The notes beneath the pieces were generated by a model that did not search any database, was not told the origin of the DNA, and saw only the letters and a list, made by a program, of their open reading frames with translations. A stretch of DNA of 64,000 nucleotides from Oscillospiraceae bacterium (GTDB lineage: Bacteria > Bacillota > Clostridia > Oscillospirales > Ruminococcaceae). The stretch spans positions 62,001 to 126,000 of the forward strand of contig JAFUAD010000012.1 of assembly GCA_017460835.1 (NCBI GenBank), read 5' to 3'. Position numbers and translations under genes: made by a program. This document shows, one piece after another, positions 40,366 to 48,441 of this stretch (its first letter is position 1; every line of letters begins with the position of its first letter).

Positions 40366-40393
40366 AAAGCAGGACAGTTCGCTGTCCTGCTTT
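40366..40393 (+). terminator. Hairpin terminator of glyA
   Basis: Perfect 12-bp stem AAAGCAGGACAG/CTGTCCTGCTTT closed by a TTCG tetraloop. The T-tail is short, so some read-through is possible. Confidence 0.7.
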
Positions 40394-40422
40394 GGCATGT
40401 ATGAAACCAGAGGGAATGACAA

Positions 40423-41793
40423 ATGGAATTTAATGTCATGCAGATTTTACTGGACTGCGGCATCATCCTCTTTGCGACAAAGGCAATGGGCATGCTGACA
40501 AGAAAGCTCGGGCTGCCGCAGGTCGCAGGCATGATCATAGCGGGGCTGCTGATCGGGCCGGCGCTGTTCATCCACACGCGCTTTCCGGGGCTGATTCACC
40601 CGACCGAGACCGAAATGGCAGTATTAAAGAGCTTTTCGCAGATCGGTGTCGTCTTTATTCTGTTTTCCAGCGGGCTGGAGACCGATTTCCGGGAGATGAA
40701 GCGGAGCGGCGTTGCGGCGACCTGTATCGCATTTGCGGGCGTTCTGCTGCCGATCGCAGCAGGCACGGCGGTCGCGCTGCTGTTCATGGGCGGCTTCCGT
40801 ACGGCGCAGGATCACGCGAAGCTGATGAATGCGCTGTTTATCGGCTGCATCCTCTCCGCGACGAGCGTCGGCATCACGGTCGAGACGCTGCGTGAGCTCG
40901 GCAAGCTGAAAACCAAGATCGGCACGACCGTGCTCAGCGCCGCGATCATCGACGATGTGATCGGCATTATCGTGCTGAGCATCATCACCGGGCTGAACGG
41001 CGACGGCAGCATCGGCAGTACGCTGCTGCATGTGCTCGGCTTCTTTGTCTTTACAATTGCGGCGGGGCTGCTGCTGCGCATGGCATTCCGGCTTCTTGTC
41101 CGGATCTACCCGCACAAGCGCCGCACGAGCATCTTTGCATTCTCCGCGTGCTTCCTCTTTGCATACTGCGCGGAGACCTTCTTCGGCATTGCCGCGATCA
41201 CCGGCGCCTACATGGCGGGGCTCATGCTCAGCGGCTTGGGCGACAGCCATTTTGTTGACCGCAAGGTCGTTGTCAGCGGGTACATGTTCTTTACGCCGAT
41301 GTTCTTTGCGTATATCGGCATCAGCGCGGATTTCAGCGCATTCCGGCTCTCCGGCATGTGGTTCGTGCTGGCATTTGTCGCCGCGGGCGTTCTCGGCAAG
41401 ATCATCGGCTGCGGCGCGGTCGCACGATGTTTCGGCTACGGCAAGCGCGAATCGCTGGCGGCGGGCTTCGGCATGATCGCCCGCGGAGAGGTCGCGCTCG
41501 CGGTCTATGCGACCGGTCAGCCGCTGATTGCGGCGCAGGGGGGCATTGACCCGCTGGTCGCGACGATTTTCCTGATTATCACAAGCTCGATTCTCTGCCC
41601 GGTGTTCCTGAAGCTGGTGTTCCGCGGCCATCAGACCGCAGACCTCGAGGCGAGCGCCCCGCACAGCGTCACGATCTCCTCGGAGGCGATCGAAAACGTG
41701 CATCACGACCTCGATGCGGAACCCGATGAACCGGACGAGCTGCATCACAATGACGAAAATGCGAAAAAAAACGCGAAACGCATAAGGAGCTGA
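40423..41793 (+). CDS. CPA2-family cation:proton antiporter (Kef/Na+:H+ type)
   Basis: 456 residues, 12 or so membrane helices. Hallmarks: KLGLPQVAGMIIAGLLIGP near residue 28, the ion-site aspartate pair AIIDDVIGIIVLS near 170, and GMIARGEVALAVYATG near 350. The soluble tail is short, rich in Glu, Asp and His (LEASAPHSVT...HHDLDAEPDEPDE), with no RCK/TrkA-N domain. Likely exports Na+ or K+ in exchange for protons; substrate not determinable. Followed after six bases by a Nudix gene. Confidence 0.88.
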   Translation: MEFNVMQILLDCGIILFATKAMGMLTRKLGLPQVAGMIIAGLLIGPALFIHTRFPGLIHPTETEMAVLKSFSQIGVVFILFSSGLETDFREMKRSGVAATCIAFAGVLLPIAAGTAVALLFMGGFRTAQDHAKLMNALFIGCILSATSVGITVETLRELGKLKTKIGTTVLSAAIIDDVIGIIVLSIITGLNGDGSIGSTLLHVLGFFVFTIAAGLLLRMAFRLLVRIYPHKRRTSIFAFSACFLFAYCAETFFGIAAITGAYMAGLMLSGLGDSHFVDRKVVVSGYMFFTPMFFAYIGISADFSAFRLSGMWFVLAFVAAGVLGKIIGCGAVARCFGYGKRESLAAGFGMIARGEVALAVYATGQPLIAAQGGIDPLVATIFLIITSSILCPVFLKLVFRGHQTADLEASAPHSVTISSEAIENVHHDLDAEPDEPDELHHNDENAKKNAKRIRS

Positions 41794-41799
41794 ACCCGC

Positions 41800-42324
41800 A
41801 TGGAGTTTTTTGATCTGTACGATGCGGACCGTGTGCCGCTTCACAAGACCGCAGTGCGCGGCGGCGGCATCCCGGAAAACTGCTATCACATTGTCATCCA
41901 CATCGCAATCTTCAACAGTCGCGGCGAAATGCTGATTCAGAAGCGGCAGAAAAATAAAGCAAACTGGCCGGATCTCTGGGATCTGTCCGTCGGCGGGACG
42001 GTTTCCGCCGGAGAGCGCAGCGCAGAGGGCGCCGAGCGCGAGCTGCATGAGGAGCTCGGCATCGACCTGCCGCTCCGCGGGATGCGCCCCTACCTGACAA
42101 TCCACTATGACACCGGATTTGACGATATCTATGTGCTGACGCACGATATCGAAATCAGCGGCCTGAAGCTCCAGAAGGAGGAGGTGCAGGCGGCAAGGTG
42201 GGCGCCGCAGGCGGAGATCGAGGCGCTGCTCGATGCGGAGCAGTTTGTGCCGTACCGCAAGGAGCTCATCCGGCTGCTGTTTGCACTCCGCAGCGGGCGC
42301 GGCACATGCAGAAAGGAGCACTGA
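41800..42324 (+). CDS. Nudix hydrolase (YfcD/IPP-isomerase-like)
   Basis: 174 residues. The Nudix box is complete: GTVSAGERSAEGAERELHEELGI (G-x5-E-x7-REL-HEELG). The N-terminal FFDLYDADRVPLHKTAVRGGGIP resembles the YfcD/isopentenyl-diphosphate isomerase branch. Substrate unknown; a house-cleaning role beside maf is plausible. One base separates its stop from the maf ATG. Confidence 0.85.
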   Translation: MEFFDLYDADRVPLHKTAVRGGGIPENCYHIVIHIAIFNSRGEMLIQKRQKNKANWPDLWDLSVGGTVSAGERSAEGAERELHEELGIDLPLRGMRPYLTIHYDTGFDDIYVLTHDIEISGLKLQKEEVQAARWAPQAEIEALLDAEQFVPYRKELIRLLFALRSGRGTCRKEH

Positions 42325-42325
42325 T

Positions 42326-42910
42326 ATGGACAAAATAAAGCTCATACTGGCAAGCGGCAGCCCGCGCAGAAAGGAGCTGCTCGGAAAGCTGCAAATCCCC
42401 TTTGAGGTCATCGTCTCGGAATGCGATGAGACGCTGCCCGCGGATACGCCTGCGGAGGAGGCCGCAGAGCTGCTCGCTGTCCGGAAGGCTGCGGCGGTCG
42501 CGGCGGAGCACCCCGATGCCGTCGTCATCGGCGCGGATACCACCGTGATTCTCGCGGACGAAATCCTCGGAAAGCCGAAGGATTCCGACGACTGCAAGCG
42601 GATGCTCTATATGCTCTCCGACAATGCGCACAAGGTCATTACCGGCGCCGCGGTATTCTGGGGCGGGCATTCGTTCAGCTTCTCGGAGGAAACACTCGTG
42701 CAGTTCTATCCGCTCAGCGAGGACGAGATCAACCGCTATGCCGCCTCCGGCGAGCCCTATGACAAGGCGGGCGCCTACGGCATTCAGGGGCTCGGCGCGC
42801 TGCTGGTGCGCGGCATTCACGGCGACTATTTCAATGTCGTCGGGCTGCCGGTCGCAAGGCTGCACCGCGAGTTAAAGCGTCTCGGCATCCTGAGGCTGCT
42901 CACTGAGTAA
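42326..42910 (+). CDS. maf: Maf nucleoside triphosphate pyrophosphatase
   Basis: 194 residues. Removes modified or non-canonical nucleotides. N-terminal LILASGSPRRKELLGKL binding loop, ADTTVILADEILGKPKD near residue 72, and YDKAGAYGIQGLGALLV near 150. The N-terminal motif fixes the start at 42326. Confidence 0.93.
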   Translation: MDKIKLILASGSPRRKELLGKLQIPFEVIVSECDETLPADTPAEEAAELLAVRKAAAVAAEHPDAVVIGADTTVILADEILGKPKDSDDCKRMLYMLSDNAHKVITGAAVFWGGHSFSFSEETLVQFYPLSEDEINRYAASGEPYDKAGAYGIQGLGALLVRGIHGDYFNVVGLPVARLHRELKRLGILRLLTE

Positions 42911-42943
42911 AGCGTTATCAATCAAAGGAAAGGAGCCGGCAGC

Positions 42944-44692
42944 ATGAAAAAACTCCTGCGCTTTCTTGCACCGTATAAAAAAGAATGCATCCTAGGGCCG
43001 CTGTTCAAGATGCTGGAGGCGACCTTTGAGCTGTTCGTGCCGCTTGTCGTCGCGTCGATGATCGACAGGGGCATCGCAAACGGCGACCGCAGCCATATTA
43101 TCCGGATGTGCCTGCTGCTCGCGGGGCTTGCGGCGATCGGCCTGACGAATACGCTGTTTGCGCAGCATTTCGCGGCAAAGGCGGCAACCGGCTTTTCGGC
43201 GCGGGTGCGGCATGCGCTGATGGACCGCATCCAGCACATGACCTACACCGATCTGGACACGCTCGGCACCTCCTCGCTGATTACGCGCATGACCAGCGAC
43301 GTCAACCAGCTCCAGAACGGCGTCAATCTGACGCTGCGGCTGCTGCTGCGCTCCCCGTTTATTGTCGTCGGCGCGATGATTATGGCATTCACGGTCGATA
43401 TAAAGGGCGCGCTCGTGTTCACCGTCGCGATTCCGCTGCTGTCGGTCGTCGTGTTCGGCATCATGCTCCTGACGATTCCGATGTACCGCAGGGTTCAGGA
43501 GCGCCTCGACGCGGTCACGGACACGACCCGCGAATCCCTGACCGGCGTGCGGGTCATCCGCGCCTTCCGGAATGAGCAGGCGGAAACGGACAAATTCCGC
43601 GAAGAAAACAGCCTGCTTGTGCGGATGCAGCAGAAGGTCGGGTCGATCTCCGCGCTGATGAACCCGCTGACCTATGTGCTCGTCAACGGCGCGATCATTG
43701 CGCTGATCGCCGTCGGCGCGGTGCGGGTGCATACCGGTGTCCTGACGCAGGGCGCGGTGATCGCGCTGTATAACTACATGTCGCAGATTCTGGTCGAGCT
43801 GATTAAATTTGCGAATTTCATCATCAACATCACAAAGGCGGTCGCCTGCGGGAACCGCGTGCAGGCGGTTCTGGAGTCCGGCACGCCGGTTCCGGACGGA
43901 GAAGCCGCACCGCAGATCGACGAAAGCGCCCGCGGCACGCTCACCTTTTCGCATGTGTCATTTGCCTATGCCGGCGCTGCGGAGCCCTCGCTGCACGATA
44001 TCTCCTTTACGGCAAAGCGCGGCGCGGTCATCGGCATCATCGGCGGAACCGGCTCCGGCAAATCGACGCTCGTGAACCTGATTCCGCGGTTTTATGAGCC
44101 GACATCGGGCAGCATCACGGTTGACGGCATCTCCTCGCAGGATTTCCCGCGGGAGGCACTCCGCGCCCGCATCGGCATCGTCCCGCAGAAGGCGGTGCTG
44201 TTTCACGGCACCATCCGGCAGAATCTGCTGTGGGGCAGGGCGGATGCATCGGAGGAGGCGCTGACCGCGGCGCTCGAAACCGCGCAGGCAACGGATATCG
44301 TCCGGGCAAAAAAGGACGGGCTCGATGAAATGCTGACCGAGAGCGGACACAACCTCTCCGGCGGCCAGCGCCAGCGGCTTACGATTGCACGCGCGCTCGT
44401 GCGGCAGCCGGAATTCCTGATTCTCGATGACAGCACCTCGGCGCTGGACTATGCCACCGACGCGGCACTGCGGAAAGCGCTGCGGAATCTGCCGCAGAAT
44501 CCGACGGTGTTTCTGGTCTCGCAGCGCACCGCCTCGATCCGGCACGCCGATCTGATTTTGGTGCTGGAGGACGGGCATCTCGCCGGCAGCGGCACGCATG
44601 AATCTCTCCTGCGCGACTGCGCGGTCTACCGCGAAATCCATGCCTCGCAGACGCAGAAAACCGGAGAGGAGGTGCAGCCGGATGGCAAATGA
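42944..44692 (+). CDS. ABC exporter half-transporter, subunit 1 (degenerate Walker B Glu)
   Basis: 582 residues: six-helix membrane domain (1-315), then a nucleotide-binding domain with GGTGSGKSTLVN, LSGGQRQRLTIARAL and Walker B FLILDDSTSALD. Asp replaces the catalytic Glu after Walker B, as in the degenerate site of heterodimeric exporters. AAAGGAG precedes the ATG. Overlaps subunit 2 by 11 bases. Probably a lipid, peptide or drug exporter; substrate unknown. Confidence 0.9.
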   Translation: MKKLLRFLAPYKKECILGPLFKMLEATFELFVPLVVASMIDRGIANGDRSHIIRMCLLLAGLAAIGLTNTLFAQHFAAKAATGFSARVRHALMDRIQHMTYTDLDTLGTSSLITRMTSDVNQLQNGVNLTLRLLLRSPFIVVGAMIMAFTVDIKGALVFTVAIPLLSVVVFGIMLLTIPMYRRVQERLDAVTDTTRESLTGVRVIRAFRNEQAETDKFREENSLLVRMQQKVGSISALMNPLTYVLVNGAIIALIAVGAVRVHTGVLTQGAVIALYNYMSQILVELIKFANFIINITKAVACGNRVQAVLESGTPVPDGEAAPQIDESARGTLTFSHVSFAYAGAAEPSLHDISFTAKRGAVIGIIGGTGSGKSTLVNLIPRFYEPTSGSITVDGISSQDFPREALRARIGIVPQKAVLFHGTIRQNLLWGRADASEEALTAALETAQATDIVRAKKDGLDEMLTESGHNLSGGQRQRLTIARALVRQPEFLILDDSTSALDYATDAALRKALRNLPQNPTVFLVSQRTASIRHADLILVLEDGHLAGSGTHESLLRDCAVYREIHASQTQKTGEEVQPDGK

Positions 44693-46424
44693 AACAAAGC
44701 ACACGCTCCGGCGCATCCTGCGCGACCTCAAAAAAGAGCGGAAATGGCTGATCGTCACGCTGCTGCTCGCCGCCGTGACCGTTGCGCTGACGCTGTGGGT
44801 TCCCATTCTGATCGGCAATGCGATTGACAAAATCGAAGGCAAAAACAAAGTTGATTTCTCCGCTGTTACGCGCATTTTAATCACGATCGGCGGGTCTGTT
44901 GCCGTGACCTCGCTCGCGCAGTGGCTCATGAGCATTTTCCACAACAAAATTACCTACGAGACCGTCGAAAAGCTACGGAACCGGGCAATTGCCCGCGTGC
45001 AGGTGCTCCCGCTCTCGTACCTCGACACCCGCGCAACCGGCGATATCGTCAGCCGGATGATCTCCGACGTCGATCAGTTCGCAGACGGGCTTCTGCTCGG
45101 TTTTGCGCAGCTTTTCACCGGCATCCTGACGATTCTCGGCACGCTGCTGTTCATGCTGATGCTGCACCCCGGCATCACGCTCGTCGTCATTCTGCTGACG
45201 CCGCTTTCGCTGTTTGTCGCGGCGTTCATCGCAAAGCATACCTACGCAATGTTCCGCTTGCAGGCAGAGTACCGCGCCGAGCAGACCGCGATGATCAATG
45301 AAACCGTGACAAACCAGAAGGTCGTGCAGGCATTCGGGCACGAAGCGGAAAGCATGCGGGAATTCGACGAGATCAACGAGCGGCTCTCCGAGGCATCGCG
45401 CAAGGCGACATTTTTCTCCTCGCTGACAAATCCCTGCACGCGCTTTGTCAATGCACTGGTGTATGCAGCGGTCGGGCTGACCGGCGCACTCGCGGCGATC
45501 AAGGGCCCGATCACGGTCGGGCAGCTCTCCTGCTTCCTGAGCTACGCGAACCAGTACACCAAGCCGTTCAATGAGATCTCCGGCGTTGTGACCGAGCTGC
45601 AAAATGCGCTCGCCTGCGCTGCGCGGATGTACGCGCTGATCGACGAGCCCGCCGAGGTACCGGATGCACCGGACGCGGCGGTTCTGACAAAGGCGGAGGG
45701 AAATGTGGATTTCCGCGATATTTCGTTCTCGTATGTGCCGGAAAAGCCGCTGATTCAGCACTGCTCGATCACCGTGCAGCGCGGCCAGCGCGTCGCGATC
45801 GTCGGGCCGACCGGCTGCGGCAAGACCACGCTCATCAACCTGATTATGCGCTTTTACGATGTCAATTCCGGCGAAATTCAGATCGACGGCAGCGACCTGC
45901 GGAAGCTCACGCGGCACAGCCTGCGCGAAAATATCGGCATGGTGCTTCAGGAGACATGGATCAAAAATGCGACGGTGCGGGACAATATCCGCATGGGGCT
46001 GCCGGATGCGACCGACGAGCAGGTCATCGCCGCGGCAAAGGCAGCGCATGCCCACAGCTTCATCCGGCGCCTGCCGCAGGGCTATGATACCGTCATTCAC
46101 GACAAAAGCGGCGAGCTTTCGCAGGGGCAGCGGCAGCTTTTGTGCATTGCGCGGGTGATGCTCGCACTACCGCCGATGCTGATTCTCGATGAGGCGACCT
46201 CCTCGATCGACACGCGCACCGAGCTGAAGGTGCAGGCGGCGTTTCAGCAGATGATGCAGGGGCGCACCTCGTTTATCGTCGCGCACCGCCTCTCGACCGT
46301 TCAGGAGGCCGATCTGATTCTCGTGATGAAGGACGGGCAGATCATCGAGCAGGGAACGCATGAAACGCTGCTGCAAAAGGGCGGATTCTATGCAGCATTA
46401 TACGAAAGCCAGTTTGCACACTGA
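44682..46424 (+). CDS. ABC exporter half-transporter, subunit 2
   Basis: 580 residues: membrane domain (1-320), ATP-binding domain with GPTGCGKTTLINL and intact Walker B MLILDEATSSIDT. The signature reads LSQGQRQLLC rather than LSGGQ. Together with subunit 1 this gives one full and one impaired ATP site, as in BmrCD or TM287/288. GGAGAGGAGG precedes the ATG at 44682 inside subunit 1. Confidence 0.91.
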   Translation: MANETKHTLRRILRDLKKERKWLIVTLLLAAVTVALTLWVPILIGNAIDKIEGKNKVDFSAVTRILITIGGSVAVTSLAQWLMSIFHNKITYETVEKLRNRAIARVQVLPLSYLDTRATGDIVSRMISDVDQFADGLLLGFAQLFTGILTILGTLLFMLMLHPGITLVVILLTPLSLFVAAFIAKHTYAMFRLQAEYRAEQTAMINETVTNQKVVQAFGHEAESMREFDEINERLSEASRKATFFSSLTNPCTRFVNALVYAAVGLTGALAAIKGPITVGQLSCFLSYANQYTKPFNEISGVVTELQNALACAARMYALIDEPAEVPDAPDAAVLTKAEGNVDFRDISFSYVPEKPLIQHCSITVQRGQRVAIVGPTGCGKTTLINLIMRFYDVNSGEIQIDGSDLRKLTRHSLRENIGMVLQETWIKNATVRDNIRMGLPDATDEQVIAAAKAAHAHSFIRRLPQGYDTVIHDKSGELSQGQRQLLCIARVMLALPPMLILDEATSSIDTRTELKVQAAFQQMMQGRTSFIVAHRLSTVQEADLILVMKDGQIIEQGTHETLLQKGGFYAALYESQFAH

Positions 46425-46429
46425 AGCTG

Positions 46430-46463
46430 AGGCGCGGTACAATCGGTACTGCGCCTTTCCCTT
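46430..46463 (+). terminator. Intrinsic terminator of the ABC exporter operon
   Basis: AGGCGCGGTAC/GTACTGCGCCT with one mismatch, 5-base loop, followed by TTCCCTTT, five bases after the stop. Confidence 0.78.
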
Positions 46464-46518
46464 TCGGAGCCGGTCTCCCCGGCAGTCCTGAATTTGTAAT
46501 TTTTTCTTCATCTGCCCA

Positions 46519-46547
46519 TTGCGTTTTTTGGCATTCTATGTTATAAT
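46519..46547 (+). promoter_or_regulatory. Promoter of miaB
   Basis: TTGCGT (46519-46524), 17-base spacer, TATAAT (46542-46547) preceded by TGT (extended -10). Confidence 0.75.
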
Positions 46548-46588
46548 ATAGGTTGGATTATTGTAATTGCACGGAAAGGACGGTCCCC

Positions 46589-47992
46589 ATGTCGGAAAAC
46601 AGTATGCAGATCAGAGAGGGCATCCGCGCGGTGCTGGAGACCTTTCCGCACACGCCGAGGGCGCATGTTCAGAGCTTTGGCTGCCAGCTCAATTTCTGCG
46701 ACGGTGAAAAATACAAGGGCATTTTGCAGGATTTAGGCTACGAGCTGACCGATCAGCCGGAGGAGGCGGATGTCATCCTGTTCAATGCCTGCGCGGTGCG
46801 GGCGCATGCCGAATCGCGCGTCATCGGCAGGCTCGGCGCATTAAAGCCCATCCGGGAGCGCAACCCGCGGCTGGTCGTCGGGCTCTGCGGCTGCATGGCC
46901 GAGGAGGACGAGGTTCGTGCGCTGCTGAAAAAATCCTACCCGTTCGTGAAAATCGTGCTCGGCGCGGGCGCGATGGAACGGCTGCCGGAAAGTCTGCTCG
47001 CGGTCTACAGCGGAGAAAAGCACAGCGAAGCGCTGCAATTTGCCGGGCTGCCCGATGAAACCCTGCCGACCGTCCGGACAAGCGGCTTTCAGGCGAGCGT
47101 GCCGGTCATGTACGGCTGCAACAATTTCTGCACCTACTGCATCGTGCCGTATGTCCGCGGCAGAGAGCGCAGCCGGACGCCGGAGGCGATCGAAAGGGAG
47201 GTGCGCGGGCTGATCGGGCAGGGGTACAGGGAAATCCTGCTGCTGGGGCAGAATGTCAACTCCTACGGGCGCGGGCTCTCCGAACCCATTGATTTTCCCG
47301 CGCTGCTGCGCCGGCTCGACGCAATCCCCGGCGACTATTTCATCCGGTTCATGAGCTCACACCCGAAGGATGCAACGCCCGAGCTCATTGACACCATGCT
47401 GCAATCGGAGCACATCGAGTATCACCTGCATCTGCCGGTGCAGTGCGGCAGCAACCGCGTGCTCAGCGAGATGAACCGGCGGTATACCGTTGAAAAATAT
47501 CTGGAGCTGATCGACTATACGCGCAGCATTGCGCCGGATTTCGGCTTCTCCAGCGACCTGATCGTCGGATTCCCGACCGAGACCGCAGAGGATTTCGAGG
47601 GAACCATGCGCATCGTCGAATATGTGAAATACGACAACCTCTACACGTTCATTTACAGCCCGCGCAGCGGCACAAAGGCGGCTCAGATGCCGTTTGTGTC
47701 ATCGCAGGAGGAGATCTCCGCACGGATGCGCAGGCTGCTCGCAAGGCAGCGGGAAATCTCCGAGGAATTCAACGGAAGATTCCTCGGAAAGCGCGTGCGG
47801 TTTCTCGCGGAGAAGCGCGACCCCGAAACCGGGTTGCTGCTCGGCAAGACCCGCGAGGGACTGGTGCTCGAAGCGCCGGGCGATGACGCAGACATCGGGA
47901 GGCTGCTCTATGTCACGGTCACCGGCGTCAAAAACTGGGCGCTGACGGGAACCCGTATCCGCGGTGATGCGGCGGGGAATGAATCAAGCTGA
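46589..47992 (+). CDS. miaB: tRNA-2-methylthio-N6-dimethylallyladenosine synthase MiaB
   Basis: Radical SAM methylthiotransferase acting on tRNA A37 after MiaA, which is also in this window. 467 residues: UPF0004 domain with cysteines in QSFGCQLNF, NACAVR and GLCGCMA, radical SAM CNNFCTYCIVPYVRGRERSR, and a C-terminal TRAM domain (about 375-445). AAAGGA precedes the ATG at 46589. Confidence 0.95.
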   Translation: MSENSMQIREGIRAVLETFPHTPRAHVQSFGCQLNFCDGEKYKGILQDLGYELTDQPEEADVILFNACAVRAHAESRVIGRLGALKPIRERNPRLVVGLCGCMAEEDEVRALLKKSYPFVKIVLGAGAMERLPESLLAVYSGEKHSEALQFAGLPDETLPTVRTSGFQASVPVMYGCNNFCTYCIVPYVRGRERSRTPEAIEREVRGLIGQGYREILLLGQNVNSYGRGLSEPIDFPALLRRLDAIPGDYFIRFMSSHPKDATPELIDTMLQSEHIEYHLHLPVQCGSNRVLSEMNRRYTVEKYLELIDYTRSIAPDFGFSSDLIVGFPTETAEDFEGTMRIVEYVKYDNLYTFIYSPRSGTKAAQMPFVSSQEEISARMRRLLARQREISEEFNGRFLGKRVRFLAEKRDPETGLLLGKTREGLVLEAPGDDADIGRLLYVTVTGVKNWALTGTRIRGDAAGNESS

Positions 47993-48024
47993 AAGAGACT
48001 GAGAGATAAAGGAGTATTACGGTT

Positions 48025-48441
48025 ATGGCAGATTTGATGGAAATGGCAAGGCAGCTTGGCAAGGAGCTGCAAAAGGATGAACGCTATCTCGCATTCCGGG
48101 AGGCGGCAGAGCGGAACGATGCAGACGAGGAGCTGCAAAATCTGATCGCCGTGTTCAATCAGAAGCGGCTCGACCTCGGCAATGAGGAGGACAGAGCAGA
48201 GCATGACGAGGATCGCGTGAAGGCGCTCGGCGAGGAGGTGCGCGCGGTCTATTCCGAGATCATGCGGAATGAGAATATGGTCGCCTATCAGGGGGCGCGC
48301 GCGGAATTCGAGCAGCTCCTTGACGGCATCAACCGCGTCATCGCGATCAGCGCCGCGGGACAGAACCCGGATGAATTCGATCCGGCCGCATTCTCCGGAA
48401 GCTGCTCGGGCAACTGCTCGGGCTGCGCAGGCTGCTGCTGA
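48025..48441 (+). CDS. YlbF-family protein with cysteine-rich tail
   Basis: 138 residues, nearly all helical (YlbF/YmcA fold, about 5-115), ending in a tail SGSCSGNCSGCAGCC with five cysteines. In Bacillus, YlbF and YmcA form with YaaT a complex that carries iron-sulfur clusters and directs RNase Y. The tail could bind a cluster or zinc. AAAGGAG precedes the ATG; the stop overlaps the mutS start by one base (TGATG). Confidence 0.8.
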   Translation: MADLMEMARQLGKELQKDERYLAFREAAERNDADEELQNLIAVFNQKRLDLGNEEDRAEHDEDRVKALGEEVRAVYSEIMRNENMVAYQGARAEFEQLLDGINRVIAISAAGQNPDEFDPAAFSGSCSGNCSGCAGCC

